DNA of 64,000 bases from an uncultured Lachnospiraceae bacterium (lineage in GTDB: Bacteria; Bacillota; Clostridia; Lachnospirales; Lachnospiraceae), in contig CANQTF010000001.1 in assembly GCA_947626745.1 (NCBI GenBank), forward strand, positions 1 to 64,000, written 5' to 3'. Shown piece after piece: positions 1 through 8,585 of this stretch. The position numbers were made by a program, and so were the translations under genes. Below the pieces are notes generated by a model that saw only the letters and a list, made by a program, of their open reading frames with translations, was not told where the DNA came from and did no database searches. Positions within the stretch are counted from its first letter, which is position 1. Each line of letters begins with the position of its first letter.

Positions 1-77
1 AAGTTATGTTGAACCGCCGTATGCCGAACGGCATGTACGGTGGTGTGAGAGGGCGGAGAAAATCCGCCCTACTCGAT
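1..77 (+). mobile_element. Group II intron, 3' end (domains V and VI), 5' part outside window
   Basis: Positions 11-44 form a 34-nt hairpin with the length and layout of intron domain V: ATGCC-GAAC-GGCAT at the tip, a two-nucleotide bulge, then a CCGT/ACGG lower stem. Positions 51-69 form a domain VI-like hairpin (GGGCGGA/TCCGCCC) followed by TACTCGAT, leaving an unpaired A seven bases from the predicted 3' splice site at 77. The GAACCGCCGTA...GTACGGTGGTGTGAGAGG pattern is typical of bacterial group II introns from memory of the family. The reverse transcriptase ORF, if any, lies upstream of the window. The intron ends 44 bases before the ECF ATPase start, so it probably sits inside or at the head of that operon. 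DV and DVI pairing is seen directly; mobility and splicing competence are not testable here. Confidence 0.8.
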
Positions 78-121
78 AAGATATCCTGTATGTGAAACGG
101 TTATCAGGAGGCGTGTGGGAT

Positions 122-1831
122 ATGGCAGATCCCGTTATTTCTTTTCAGGATTACGGTTTTCAGTATATGGCGCAGGCGGCCCCTACGCTGTACAATATCG
201 ATCTTGACATTTATCCGGGCGAGAAAGTGCTGATCGCCGGCACGTCCGGAAGCGGCAAGAGCACTATCGGCAACTGCATCAACGGGCTGATCCCCTTCGC
301 CTATCCGGGGCAGAAGACAGGCAGACTGCTCGTGGGCGGCAAAGAGCCGGACAAGAGCAGCATCTTTGAACTCAGCCACACGGTCGGGACGGTCCTGCAG
401 GATACCGACGGACAGTTTATCGGGCTGACGGTCGGCGAGGATATCGCGTTCGCGCCGGAGAACAACTGTGTGCCGCAGGACGAGATGAAGGAGCTGGTAG
501 AGCGCGTGGCGAAGCTGGTGGATATCGATGATCATCTGCAGTATGCGCCGCACGAGCTGTCCGGCGGGCAGAAACAGAGGGTGAGCCTTGCGGGCGTCAT
601 GGTGGAGGACGTGAAGGCGCTCCTGTTCGATGAGCCTTTGGCGAATCTCGACCCGGCTGCGGGCCGGACGACGATCGAGCTGATCGACATGATCCATGAG
701 TACACGGGCGCGGCGATCATCATCATAGAGCACCGGCTGGAGGATGTGCTGTGGCGCAGCATGGACCGCATCGTGCTGATGGACGAGGGAAAGATCATAG
801 CGGATATGCCTACGTCGAAGCTGTTGGCGGGCCGTGCGCTTTTGGAGCACGGTATCAGGGAACCGCTTTACCTGACGGCGCTCCGGTACGCGGGCGTGGA
901 GATCGGCGAAGAGATGCACCCGGAGCATGTGGACAGTCTGCTGCTGACGGAAGGACAAAAGGAGAAGGTGCGCGGCTGGTACGAGTCGCAGAGATCGCAG
1001 GTGGGCCGTGCGGACACGGGAGAGGAACTGCTGCGGGTGGAGCATCTGGATTTCGGCTATACGCCTGAAAAACGGACGCTGCAGGACGTAAGTTTTACGA
1101 TACATAAGGGAGAGATGGTCAGCGTCGTCGGGCGCAACGGCGCCGGCAAGAGCACGCTGGCAAAGCTGATCTGCGGGTTTGAGCACCCGCTCTCGGGCGG
1201 TATCTATATGGATGGCAGGGATCTGTCGGGCGACACGATCAAAGAGCGGGCGGCACACATCGGCTATGTGATGCAGAACCCGAATCAGATGATCTCCAAA
1301 CCGATGATATGGGACGAGGTGGAGATGGCGCTGGTGCAGAGCGGTATGCCGAAGGAGGAGCGCAGGGCAAGGGTCGAGGAGACCCTGCATGTGTGCGGCC
1401 TGTATCCGTTCCGGCACTGGCCGGTATCCGCATTGTCCTTCGGCCAGAAGAAGCGCGTGACGATAGCCAGCATTCTGGTACAGCGGCCGCAGATGATCAT
1501 ACTGGACGAGCCGACGGCCGGGCAGGATTACCGCCACTACACGGAGATCATGGATTTCCTGAAAGAGCTGAACGGGCAGGGCTACACGATACTGATGATC
1601 ACGCACGACATGCATCTGATGCTGGAGTACACGCCGCGGGCTATCGTGTTCAGCGAGGGAAAGCTGCTTGCCGACACGACGGCGGCTCATGTGCTGAACG
1701 ATCCGGAGCTGGTGCGTGCGGCGAACCTGAAGGAGACGAGTCTGTATACGCTCAGTATGGCGTGCGGCATTGAAGACCCGCAGACCTTCACGGAGTGTTT
1801 TATCGGATATGAACGGAAGGAGGGGCGCTAG
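122..1831 (+). CDS. ECF transporter ATP-binding protein, two fused ABC ATPase domains
   Basis: 569-residue cytoplasmic ATPase that powers a vitamin or metal uptake ECF transporter by ATP hydrolysis. It carries two complete nucleotide-binding domains: Walker A GTSGSGKST, signature LSGGQKQRVSLAG and Walker B ALLFDEPLANLD in the first (about 1-270), and Walker A GRNGAGKST, signature LSFGQKKRVTIAS and Walker B MIILDEPTAG in the second (about 300-560). This fused EcfA-EcfA' layout resembles YkoD. The track start at 92 is a GTG; ATG 122 is preferred because AGGAGG lies at 106-111, ten bases upstream. The EcfT gene starts immediately after its stop. No substrate-binding S component is visible in the window, so the substrate is unknown; it may lie upstream beyond the intron. 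Confidence 0.93.
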   Translation: MADPVISFQDYGFQYMAQAAPTLYNIDLDIYPGEKVLIAGTSGSGKSTIGNCINGLIPFAYPGQKTGRLLVGGKEPDKSSIFELSHTVGTVLQDTDGQFIGLTVGEDIAFAPENNCVPQDEMKELVERVAKLVDIDDHLQYAPHELSGGQKQRVSLAGVMVEDVKALLFDEPLANLDPAAGRTTIELIDMIHEYTGAAIIIIEHRLEDVLWRSMDRIVLMDEGKIIADMPTSKLLAGRALLEHGIREPLYLTALRYAGVEIGEEMHPEHVDSLLLTEGQKEKVRGWYESQRSQVGRADTGEELLRVEHLDFGYTPEKRTLQDVSFTIHKGEMVSVVGRNGAGKSTLAKLICGFEHPLSGGIYMDGRDLSGDTIKERAAHIGYVMQNPNQMISKPMIWDEVEMALVQSGMPKEERRARVEETLHVCGLYPFRHWPVSALSFGQKKRVTIASILVQRPQMIILDEPTAGQDYRHYTEIMDFLKELNGQGYTILMITHDMHLMLEYTPRAIVFSEGKLLADTTAAHVLNDPELVRAANLKETSLYTLSMACGIEDPQTFTECFIGYERKEGR

Positions 1832-2665
1832 ATGGCACGGATCGCGATCTTAAGTTACATTAAGCGGGACAGCCTTGTGCATGCGCTGACGGGCAAGACG
1901 AAGCTGATCTTTTTTATCGCATGGAGCGTCGCCGCCATGGTGACCTATGACACCAGAGTGCTGGTGTGCATGCTGCTTTTCAGCCTTGTGATCTTTAAGA
2001 CCAGCAGGATCAGGTGGAAGGATATCAGCTTTGTGCTCGTTCTGGCGGCGGTCTTCCTTCTGATGAACAATCTGTTCGTGTACCTGTTCTCGCCGGAATA
2101 CGGCGTGGGGCTGTACGGGAGCAGGACGGTCGTATTCACGATCGCCGGGCCTTACACCATCACGCTGCAGCAGTTGTTTTATCACCTGAACATGACGATG
2201 AAGGTGGTGTGCGTCGTGCCGGTGGCGCTCCTGTTCATCGCCTGTACCGACCCGAGCGAATTCGCTTCCTCGCTGGCAAGCATCGGGGTCAGCTATCGCA
2301 TCGGCTACTCGGTCAGCCTGGCGCTGCGCTATATCCCCGACATACAGCGGGAGTACCACAATATCAGTCAGGCGCAGCAGGCGCGGGGGATCGATCTGTC
2401 CGGCAAGGATAAGCTGTTCACCAGAATGAAGAATTCGGTAGCGATCCTGCTGCCGCTCGTGCTGTCCAGCCTAAACCGTATCGAGACGGTCAGCAACGCT
2501 ATGGAGCTGCGGGGATTCGGCAGGAATCAGAAGAGGACATGGTACAATCTGCGCAGGATGCAGAAGAATGACTGGATCGTAACGATCCTTGCGGCTGCGA
2601 TCCTCGCGGCGGATCTGATCGTGACTTTCTGGGACGGCAGCAGATACTACAATCCTTTTGTATAG
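1832..2665 (+). CDS. ECF transporter transmembrane protein EcfT
   Basis: 277-residue membrane scaffold that couples the EcfA ATPases to a substrate-binding S component. Several hydrophobic segments are seen (about 25-55, 65-90, 115-145, 240-265), and the two cytoplasmic coupling motifs of the CbiQ/EcfT family appear as QQARGIDLSG and AMELRGFGRN. ATG follows the ecfA stop directly and the AAGGAGG inside the end of ecfA serves as ribosome binding site, so the two are translationally linked. Together they are equivalent to YkoDC without the S protein. Confidence 0.92.
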   Translation: MARIAILSYIKRDSLVHALTGKTKLIFFIAWSVAAMVTYDTRVLVCMLLFSLVIFKTSRIRWKDISFVLVLAAVFLLMNNLFVYLFSPEYGVGLYGSRTVVFTIAGPYTITLQQLFYHLNMTMKVVCVVPVALLFIACTDPSEFASSLASIGVSYRIGYSVSLALRYIPDIQREYHNISQAQQARGIDLSGKDKLFTRMKNSVAILLPLVLSSLNRIETVSNAMELRGFGRNQKRTWYNLRRMQKNDWIVTILAAAILAADLIVTFWDGSRYYNPFV

Positions 2666-2692
2666 AACGAGGCGGATAAGGAAGACGGAACG

Positions 2693-3625
2693 ATGGAAAA
2701 GAAGCGCAGACTGTTGGTGATAGGCGGGAGTTATTTCTACGGGCGGGTGTTCGTCATGGAGGCCGCTCGGGAGGAAAACAACTGTGATATCACCGTTTTG
2801 AACCGCGGGACATATTCCATGGAAGAGTTCGGCGCAACACAGATCAAGGGCGACAGACATGACGGGAGCACGTTCGCGGCGTGTGCGGGAGCGTATGATG
2901 CGGTCATCGATTTCTGCGCATACCGGGAAGGCGACGTCAGATCTGCTGTGGAGGGGCTTCACGGAAAGATCGGACAGTATATCCTGATCAGCACGGTAGA
3001 CGTGTACGAGCGCGGCAGCGGTATCGTGAAGACGGAGGATCACGCGCTGGAGGAGAGAAGGTTTGGCGGGGAGGCCGGCGATTATATAGCCGGCAAGGTC
3101 GCGTTGGAGAAAGAACTGCGCAGCGTGTGCGAAGAGAGGAAGATACCGTACACCGTCCTGCGGCCGGCGATCCTGTACGGCCCGTACAATTACGCGCCGC
3201 GGGAGTCCGCCTATATCCGGATGATGCTGGCGGATCACGTGCTGCCCCGTTTTACGGACGCGGACGGCAGATTTCAGTTCGTCTATGTGAAGGACGCGGC
3301 ACACGCAGTCCTGTCGGCGCTCGGTAACGAGAAAGCGTACGGACAGGCGTACAATCTGTGTCAGGACGAAGAGGTGACCTACGACGGCTTTTTTGACAGA
3401 CTGAAAGAGGCGGCCGGACCGGAAGTCACCGAGAGGCTGCAGGTGGTGCCGCTCACGGTGGAACAGGCGGTAAGGGCGCAGATCCCGGTGCCTTTTCCGG
3501 CCACGAAGGCGGAGACGGAGCTGTGCTCCAACGAGAAGGGCAAGCGGGAGCTCGGCATCACATACACGGACTTCGCGGAGGGCATCGGCAGGACTTACAG
3601 GGCGTTCAAGCAGGTATACGCATAA
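2693..3625 (+). CDS. NAD-dependent epimerase/dehydratase (extended SDR family)
   Basis: 310-residue Rossmann-fold protein. The N-terminus has the nucleotide-binding turn VIGGSYFYGR, a variant of GxxGxxG, and the middle has a DVYERGSGI segment and the ALEKELRSV region where extended SDRs carry YxxxK; a clear YxxxK is not obvious (YIAGKVALEK is the nearest), so catalysis is uncertain. AILYGPYNYAPRES resembles the substrate-loop motif of sugar-nucleotide epimerases, and some RNA-binding plant-type SDR relatives look similar. It lies 27 bases after ecfT and 21 before feoA in the same direction and could be co-transcribed with either. The reaction is not assignable from sequence. Confidence 0.8.
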   Translation: MEKKRRLLVIGGSYFYGRVFVMEAAREENNCDITVLNRGTYSMEEFGATQIKGDRHDGSTFAACAGAYDAVIDFCAYREGDVRSAVEGLHGKIGQYILISTVDVYERGSGIVKTEDHALEERRFGGEAGDYIAGKVALEKELRSVCEERKIPYTVLRPAILYGPYNYAPRESAYIRMMLADHVLPRFTDADGRFQFVYVKDAAHAVLSALGNEKAYGQAYNLCQDEEVTYDGFFDRLKEAAGPEVTERLQVVPLTVEQAVRAQIPVPFPATKAETELCSNEKGKRELGITYTDFAEGIGRTYRAFKQVYA

Positions 3626-3646
3626 GGGACGGAGAGGGAGACAGTT

Positions 3647-3868
3647 ATGACATTGGATCAGGTGGCGATCGGCGAGGAAGTAAGGATCACAAAGGTGGGC
3701 GGAGAGGGTGAGCTCCGCTGCCGTCTGCTGGATATGGGGCTGATCCCCAAGACGGCGGTGCGGGTGCAGAAGGTCGCGCCCATGGGAGATCCCATTGAGA
3801 TACATCTGCGGGGTTATGAGCTGACGATCCGCAGGGAAGATGCGGGCAAGATAGAGGTAGAACGGTAA
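3647..3868 (+). CDS. feoA: Ferrous iron transport protein FeoA
   Basis: 73-residue SH3-like cytoplasmic partner of FeoB, needed for Fe(II) uptake. The family pattern is clear: G(E)EVRITKVGGEGELRCRLLDMGL followed by PKTAVRVQKVAPMGDPIEI and RGYELTIRREDAGKI. Full length for the family. GGAGAGGGAGA precedes the ATG. feoB starts 27 bases downstream, a standard feoAB operon. Confidence 0.93.
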   Translation: MTLDQVAIGEEVRITKVGGEGELRCRLLDMGLIPKTAVRVQKVAPMGDPIEIHLRGYELTIRREDAGKIEVER

Positions 3869-3895
3869 ATATACGGCACGGAGAAGGGACTCGAT

Positions 3896-5908
3896 ATGAT
3901 ATACGCACTGGCGGGCAATCAAAATTGCGGCAAGACGACACTTTTTAATCAACTGACGGGCTCCAATCAGCATGTGGGGAATTTTCCCGGCGTGACGGTG
4001 GATTCCAAGCTGGGAGAGATACGCGGGGAAAAGGGGGACGCCGTGGTGGACCTGCCCGGCATCTACTCGATCCGCCCGTACACGAACGAGGAGCTGGTGA
4101 CAAGAAGGTTTCTTTTGAAGGAGCATCCTGACGGTATCATCAACATTGTGGACGCCACCAACATCGAGCGCAATCTGTATCTGACGCTGCAGCTTCTGGA
4201 GATGCATATCCCTATGGTCCTTGCGCTGAACATGATGGATGAGGTGCGCGGCAACGGCGGCACGATCGATATCGCCAAGATGGAGGAGGCGCTCGGTATC
4301 CCGGTGGTAGCGATCAGCGCGGTCAAGAATGAGGGCATCGAGGATCTGATCCACGCGATCAGGGAAGTGTCGTCGCGGCATATCTATCCGAAGGTGACGG
4401 ATTTCTGCGAGAAGGGCGCCGTACACAGATGTATCCACGCGGTCAGTCATCAGGTGGAGGATCATGCGGAGAGCATCGGCATCTCTCCGCGGTTCGCGGC
4501 GACCAAAATCGTGGAGGGCGACACGGATATCGTGGAGAGTCTGCATCTTTCGGACAACGAGCTGGAACTGATAGAGCACAGCATCGTCGAGATGGAGAGG
4601 GACAGCGAGATGGACCGCAACGCCGCGCTGGCGGATATGCGGTATGCTTTTATAGAGAAGGTCTGCGCGCAGGCGGTCATCAAGTGCAGGGAGAGCAGGG
4701 AACATATCAGGAGCGCGCGTATCGACAGCGTGCTGACCAACAAATATCTGGCGATCCCGTCTTTTCTGGCGATCATGCTTTTGGTATTCTGGCTGACCTT
4801 CGGGGTGATCGGCACCTTCCTGAGCGATCTGCTGAGCATGGGGATCGACAGGCTGGCCGGCGTGACCGAGCGGGCGCTCACCGCTTACGGCATCAATCCT
4901 GTGGTGGAGAGTCTGGTGATAGACGGTATCTTCACGGGTGTCGGCAGCGTGCTGAGCTTCCTGCCGATCATCGTCGTGCTGTTCTTCTTCCTGTCTATTC
5001 TGGAGGATTCCGGCTATATGGCGCGGATCGCCTTCGTGATGGACAGACCCCTGCGTAAGATAGGCCTGTCAGGCAAAAGCTTCGTCTCCATGCTGATCGG
5101 CTTCGGCTGCAGCGTGCCGGCGGTCATGTCCACCAGAACGCTCTCCTCCGAGCGCGATAAGCGGATGACGATCATGCTGATCCCGTTTATAAGCTGTTCC
5201 GCCAAGATACCCATTTATGCGCTGTTTGCGGCGGCCTTTTTCAGAAAATATCAGGCGCTTGTCATGATCGGCCTGTATGTGCTGGGGATCGCGGCCGGCA
5301 TCGTCAGCGCCGTGGCGCTGCGCGGCACGCTCTTTAGAGGAAAACCCATGCCCTTTGTGATGGAGCTCCCCAATTACCGCTTTCCGTCGGCCAAAAGCGT
5401 GGCGCTTCTGATGTGGGATAAAGCCAAGGATTTTATACAGCGCGCATTTACCGTCATCTTTATCGCAACGCTCATCATTTGGTTCCTGCAGACCTTCGAC
5501 ACGAGGCTGAACGTGGTGACCGATTCCGGTGCGAGTCTGCTCGCCATGATCGGCAAACTGATCGCGCCGCTGTTCACGCCTCTGGGCTTCAACGATTGGC
5601 GGGCGGCGACGGCGCTGATCAGCGGCTTCACCGCAAAGGAGGCGGTCGTCAGCACCCTGAGCGTACTGACGGGGACGGGCATGTCCAATCTGGGCGGGGC
5701 GCTCGGCAGTGTCTTCACGACGCCGCTTGCGGCGGCCAGCTATCTGGTGTTCACGCTGTTGTATACGCCTTGCGTGGCGGCGGTGGCGACGATCCGGCGG
5801 GAGATCGGTTCCGCATGGAAGACGCTGGGGATCGTGTGCATGCAGTGCGGTGTGGCATGGCTGGCGGCATTTGCGTTTTATCAGATCGCATGTCTGATCG
5901 CACGATAA
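3896..5908 (+). CDS. feoB: Ferrous iron transporter FeoB
   Basis: 670-residue polytopic Fe(II) transporter with an N-terminal GTPase domain. G1 is GNQNCGKTTLFN near residue 7, G3 is DLPGIYS and G4 is NMMD, followed by a helical GDI-like spacer (about 170-270) and a membrane region with about eight segments from residue 280 on. The gate repeats show as the pairs around GFGCSVPAVMSTRTL and ISCSAKIPIYALF, which carry the conserved cysteines. Length is typical of the clostridial form. It is the end of the feoAB unit; a new promoter begins only eight bases after the stop. Confidence 0.95.
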   Translation: MIYALAGNQNCGKTTLFNQLTGSNQHVGNFPGVTVDSKLGEIRGEKGDAVVDLPGIYSIRPYTNEELVTRRFLLKEHPDGIINIVDATNIERNLYLTLQLLEMHIPMVLALNMMDEVRGNGGTIDIAKMEEALGIPVVAISAVKNEGIEDLIHAIREVSSRHIYPKVTDFCEKGAVHRCIHAVSHQVEDHAESIGISPRFAATKIVEGDTDIVESLHLSDNELELIEHSIVEMERDSEMDRNAALADMRYAFIEKVCAQAVIKCRESREHIRSARIDSVLTNKYLAIPSFLAIMLLVFWLTFGVIGTFLSDLLSMGIDRLAGVTERALTAYGINPVVESLVIDGIFTGVGSVLSFLPIIVVLFFFLSILEDSGYMARIAFVMDRPLRKIGLSGKSFVSMLIGFGCSVPAVMSTRTLSSERDKRMTIMLIPFISCSAKIPIYALFAAAFFRKYQALVMIGLYVLGIAAGIVSAVALRGTLFRGKPMPFVMELPNYRFPSAKSVALLMWDKAKDFIQRAFTVIFIATLIIWFLQTFDTRLNVVTDSGASLLAMIGKLIAPLFTPLGFNDWRAATALISGFTAKEAVVSTLSVLTGTGMSNLGGALGSVFTTPLAAASYLVFTLLYTPCVAAVATIRREIGSAWKTLGIVCMQCGVAWLAAFAFYQIACLIAR

Positions 5909-5915
5909 TTTGTGC

Positions 5916-5944
5916 TTGCATTTTTTCCGGCTATGTATTATGAT
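5916..5944 (+). promoter_or_regulatory. Promoter of the GH13 gene
   Basis: -35 TTGCAT (5916-5921), 17-base spacer and -10 TATGAT (5939-5944) lie just after feoB and 88 bases before the GH13 start. Spacing is ideal and both boxes match five of six consensus bases or nearly so. Confidence 0.7.
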
Positions 5945-5955
5945 TTTTGATAAAG

Positions 5956-5967
5956 GAAAACGTTTTC
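5956..5967. promoter_or_regulatory. Palindromic LacI/CcpA-type operator
   Basis: GAAAACGTTTTC is a perfect 12-base palindrome centred on CG, the hallmark of LacI-family operators and close to the cre consensus core. It lies a few bases after the expected transcription start of the GH13 promoter, where binding would block transcription. A weaker GAAACGGTTTTG occurs at about 6001. Regulation by CcpA or a maltose-type LacI protein is inference. Confidence 0.5.
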
Positions 5968-6031
5968 TTTACGCCGGAGGGCGTGAGGAGACAGAGGACG
6001 GAAACGGTTTTGTTTCGGATGGGAGAAGGGA

Positions 6032-7792
6032 ATGGATTTTAACGCGGTATATCACAGGGCAAACGACAATTACTGCTACCCGTTGGACGAGGAGCAGCTT
6101 GTCATCAACATTAAGACGGGATACGATGTGCGGTATGTCAATCTGGTGCAGGGCGACCCTTTTATGGCCGGCATCCTGGGCGGCGGCGAGAACTGGAGCG
6201 GAGAGTGTATCAATATCCCCTTCAAGAAGCGGTTAAAGAACCAGCTCTGGTGGACGACCACGATCAAGCCTGAGTTCAAGCGGTTGAAATATTATTTTGA
6301 ACTGCAGACGGAGGACGAAAAATGGTTTTATTTCGAGGACGGTTTCGTGTCGGAAGCGCAGATGCAGCTTGCGGGAAGGAGCCGCCAATGCTTTGTGTTC
6401 CCGTGGATGAACCCCGCGGACATTCCCGTGACGCCTTCGTGGGTGAACGAAACGATCTGGTATCAGATCTTCCCCGAGAGATTCTGCAACGGGGATCCGT
6501 CCAACGATCCGGAGGGGACGCTGCCGTGGAGAAACGCGGGCTCTGTGACAAATCAGGAGTTTTTCGGCGGAGATCTGCAGGGCATCATCAATAAGCTGGA
6601 CTATATCAAGGGTCTGGGCGTGTCGGGGCTGTACCTGACGCCGATCAACGAGGCGCCCTCGTCCCATAAGTACGATACGACGGATTACACGAAGATCGAT
6701 CCGCACTTCGGTACGGAGGAGACGATGATCGCGCTCGTGCGTGAGGCGCACGCCAGAGGGATCCGCGTGATGTTAGACGGCGTGTTCAACCACTGCGGGC
6801 CTGATTTCGCGCCGTGGCTGGATGTGCAGGAGAAAGGGCCGCAGTCGGCATACTGGGACTGGTTTATGGTCAATGAGTGGCCTTTTCGGGAGGACGGCGG
6901 CTGCGCGCGGGCGAAGCAGTACTATACGTTCGCGTTCTTTGACCGGATGCCGAAGTTAAATACGAACAATCCCAAGGTGCGGGAATATCTGATCGGCGTC
7001 TGCGAGAACTGGGTGAAGAACTATGACGTGGACGGTATCCGTCTCGACGTGGCAAACGAGATATCCCATACGCTGTGCAAGGAGCTTCGCACGCACCTGA
7101 AAGCGATCAAGCCCGATATCTATATACTGGGAGAGATATGGCATGACGCGATGCCGTGGCTTAGGGGAGACGAGTTCGACGCGGTCATGAACTATCCGTT
7201 AGGGGAGAGCATCAAGGATTTCTGGATCGACAAGAGCCTGACGAACGAGGACTTCGAGTTCACGATCAACCGCTGCTACACGGGCTACATGCAGCAGACC
7301 AACGACGTGCTGTTCAATCTGTTGGATTCCCATGACACGCAGAGGCTTAGGAGCGACGTGAAGAATCTGGATGAATATTTCCAGCAGCTTGCGGTGCTGT
7401 TCACCATGCCGGGTTCACCGTGCATCTATTACGGGACGGAGATCGCCATGGAGGGCGGACACGATCCGGACTGCAGACGTTGCATGCCGTGGGCGGATAT
7501 CGACGGCGGCGTATACGACGAGCGCATTCAGATCGTGAGGAGTCTGCTGCATCTGCGCCGGGAAGAGCCGCTTCTCAGAAGCCGCAACTTCCATTTCCCG
7601 AACAGGATCAACAGACCGCGGGTGATCGAGTTCAACAAGATCGGCTGGCTGGACAATTATGTGGAGGTCATCATCAACTGCGAAGAGGAGGACGTGGAGA
7701 TCCCGAGAGAGGGAGAGATCCTGTTCTCCAGACATTATATCGATACCACCCTTCTGCGCAACGGCATCCTGATCCGGAAGATCCGCGGCTGA
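6032..7792 (+). CDS. GH13 alpha-glucosidase/neopullulanase-type amylase
   Basis: 586-residue glycoside hydrolase acting on alpha-glucans or maltodextrins. An N-terminal beta-rich domain of about 125 residues (CBM34-like) precedes the TIM barrel starting at NETIWYQIFPERF. The four GH13 regions are visible: DGVFNHCG, GIRLDVANE with nucleophile Asp, GEIWHDA with the acid Glu, and LLDSHDTQR with the transition-state Asp. No signal peptide, so the enzyme is cytoplasmic and probably degrades imported oligosaccharides. GGGAGAAGGGA precedes the ATG. Neopullulanase or cyclomaltodextrinase is the closest guess; exact specificity is open. Confidence 0.9.
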   Translation: MDFNAVYHRANDNYCYPLDEEQLVINIKTGYDVRYVNLVQGDPFMAGILGGGENWSGECINIPFKKRLKNQLWWTTTIKPEFKRLKYYFELQTEDEKWFYFEDGFVSEAQMQLAGRSRQCFVFPWMNPADIPVTPSWVNETIWYQIFPERFCNGDPSNDPEGTLPWRNAGSVTNQEFFGGDLQGIINKLDYIKGLGVSGLYLTPINEAPSSHKYDTTDYTKIDPHFGTEETMIALVREAHARGIRVMLDGVFNHCGPDFAPWLDVQEKGPQSAYWDWFMVNEWPFREDGGCARAKQYYTFAFFDRMPKLNTNNPKVREYLIGVCENWVKNYDVDGIRLDVANEISHTLCKELRTHLKAIKPDIYILGEIWHDAMPWLRGDEFDAVMNYPLGESIKDFWIDKSLTNEDFEFTINRCYTGYMQQTNDVLFNLLDSHDTQRLRSDVKNLDEYFQQLAVLFTMPGSPCIYYGTEIAMEGGHDPDCRRCMPWADIDGGVYDERIQIVRSLLHLRREEPLLRSRNFHFPNRINRPRVIEFNKIGWLDNYVEVIINCEEEDVEIPREGEILFSRHYIDTTLLRNGILIRKIRG

Positions 7793-7903
7793 CCGCAGAC
7801 AGGGACGGGAATCATTGGAAGCTCCGCGCTGTGCGTCCGGCTTTGAAAAAGGCAGGATTCAATTATCAGCACGCGAAAATGTGAAATTGTTTGTATTTAG
7901 CTA

Positions 7904-7932
7904 TTGAAAGGGGAATCTGTCTGCGATACAAT
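7904..7932 (+). promoter_or_regulatory. Promoter of the AbiE toxin-antitoxin pair
   Basis: TTGAAA (7904-7909), 17 bases, TACAAT (7927-7932). The predicted transcription start falls around 7939, just beyond the annotated ATG at 7935, which argues that translation starts further downstream, for example at TTG 7980. Confidence 0.55.
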
Positions 7933-7934
7933 AA

Positions 7935-8585
7935 ATGCACACAAAAACGCAAAACAGCGTGCGGAAAGTTGGTGTTCGCTTGAATCTAAAGGAGATTGCT
8001 CAAAATGTGCTCAAGAGCAACGGCGGAATTGCTAAAACCGCCGACTTTGTTGCGGCAGGCATAAAAAAATATGATGTGGCGGTGCTGTGCAAGGAAGGCT
8101 TTCTCGAACGTGTTCGGCGTGGGGTGTACCAAATGCCGGGCAACGATCAAATAACAGAGGAACAATTGCTCCGCGAACTTCTGCCGCAGGGAATCGTTTG
8201 CGTGGAGTCCGCACTGTTTCATTACGGATACAATGATTTTGCGCCTCGAGCTTGGTCTATTGCCGTACCGAGAACGGCCTCCAGGGCAGTTGGAAATATC
8301 GTGGAATTTCCGGTCAGAGCTTATTACATTCAAAAGGAGCATTTCCCAATCGGGAAGACCATTGAAGACTTCAACGGTGTAATGCTTCCTGTGTATGACC
8401 GTGAGCGTACAATATGTGATTGCTTTAAGTACCGCACAAAACTTGACAGCGAAACTTTTAATAAAGCAATCAACGCTTACGCCGCAGATGAAAATAAAAA
8501 TCTTGCCAATCTTTCTAAATATGCAAAAGAGATGAAGCTATATGCAAAGGTTATGGATTTGATGGAGGTATTGCTCAATGGCTGA
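7935..8585 (+). CDS. AbiEi-type antitoxin, transcriptional regulator of a type IV TA pair
   Basis: 216 residues from the ATG. The N-terminal winged-helix region (LKEIAQNVLKSNGGIAKTAD, then GVYQMPG) and the C-terminal domain with CVESALFHYGYND and DRERTICDCFKYR match the AbiEi antitoxin family, which represses its own operon and counteracts AbiEii without direct binding. A promoter overlaps the upstream side so closely that the true start may be TTG 7980, giving 201 residues beginning MNLKEI. The gene overlaps the toxin by eight bases. Base composition is clearly more AT-rich than the flanking GH13 and sbcD genes, which suggests horizontal acquisition. Confidence 0.85.
   Translation: MHTKTQNSVRKVGVRLNLKEIAQNVLKSNGGIAKTADFVAAGIKKYDVAVLCKEGFLERVRRGVYQMPGNDQITEEQLLRELLPQGIVCVESALFHYGYNDFAPRAWSIAVPRTASRAVGNIVEFPVRAYYIQKEHFPIGKTIEDFNGVMLPVYDRERTICDCFKYRTKLDSETFNKAINAYAADENKNLANLSKYAKEMKLYAKVMDLMEVLLNG

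Noticed and set aside
2471-4705. 744-codon minus-strand ORF
   Set aside because: It lies opposite ecfT, the SDR gene and feoAB, has no family motifs and is rich in His/Arg/Leu as expected from the antisense of GC-rich coding DNA.
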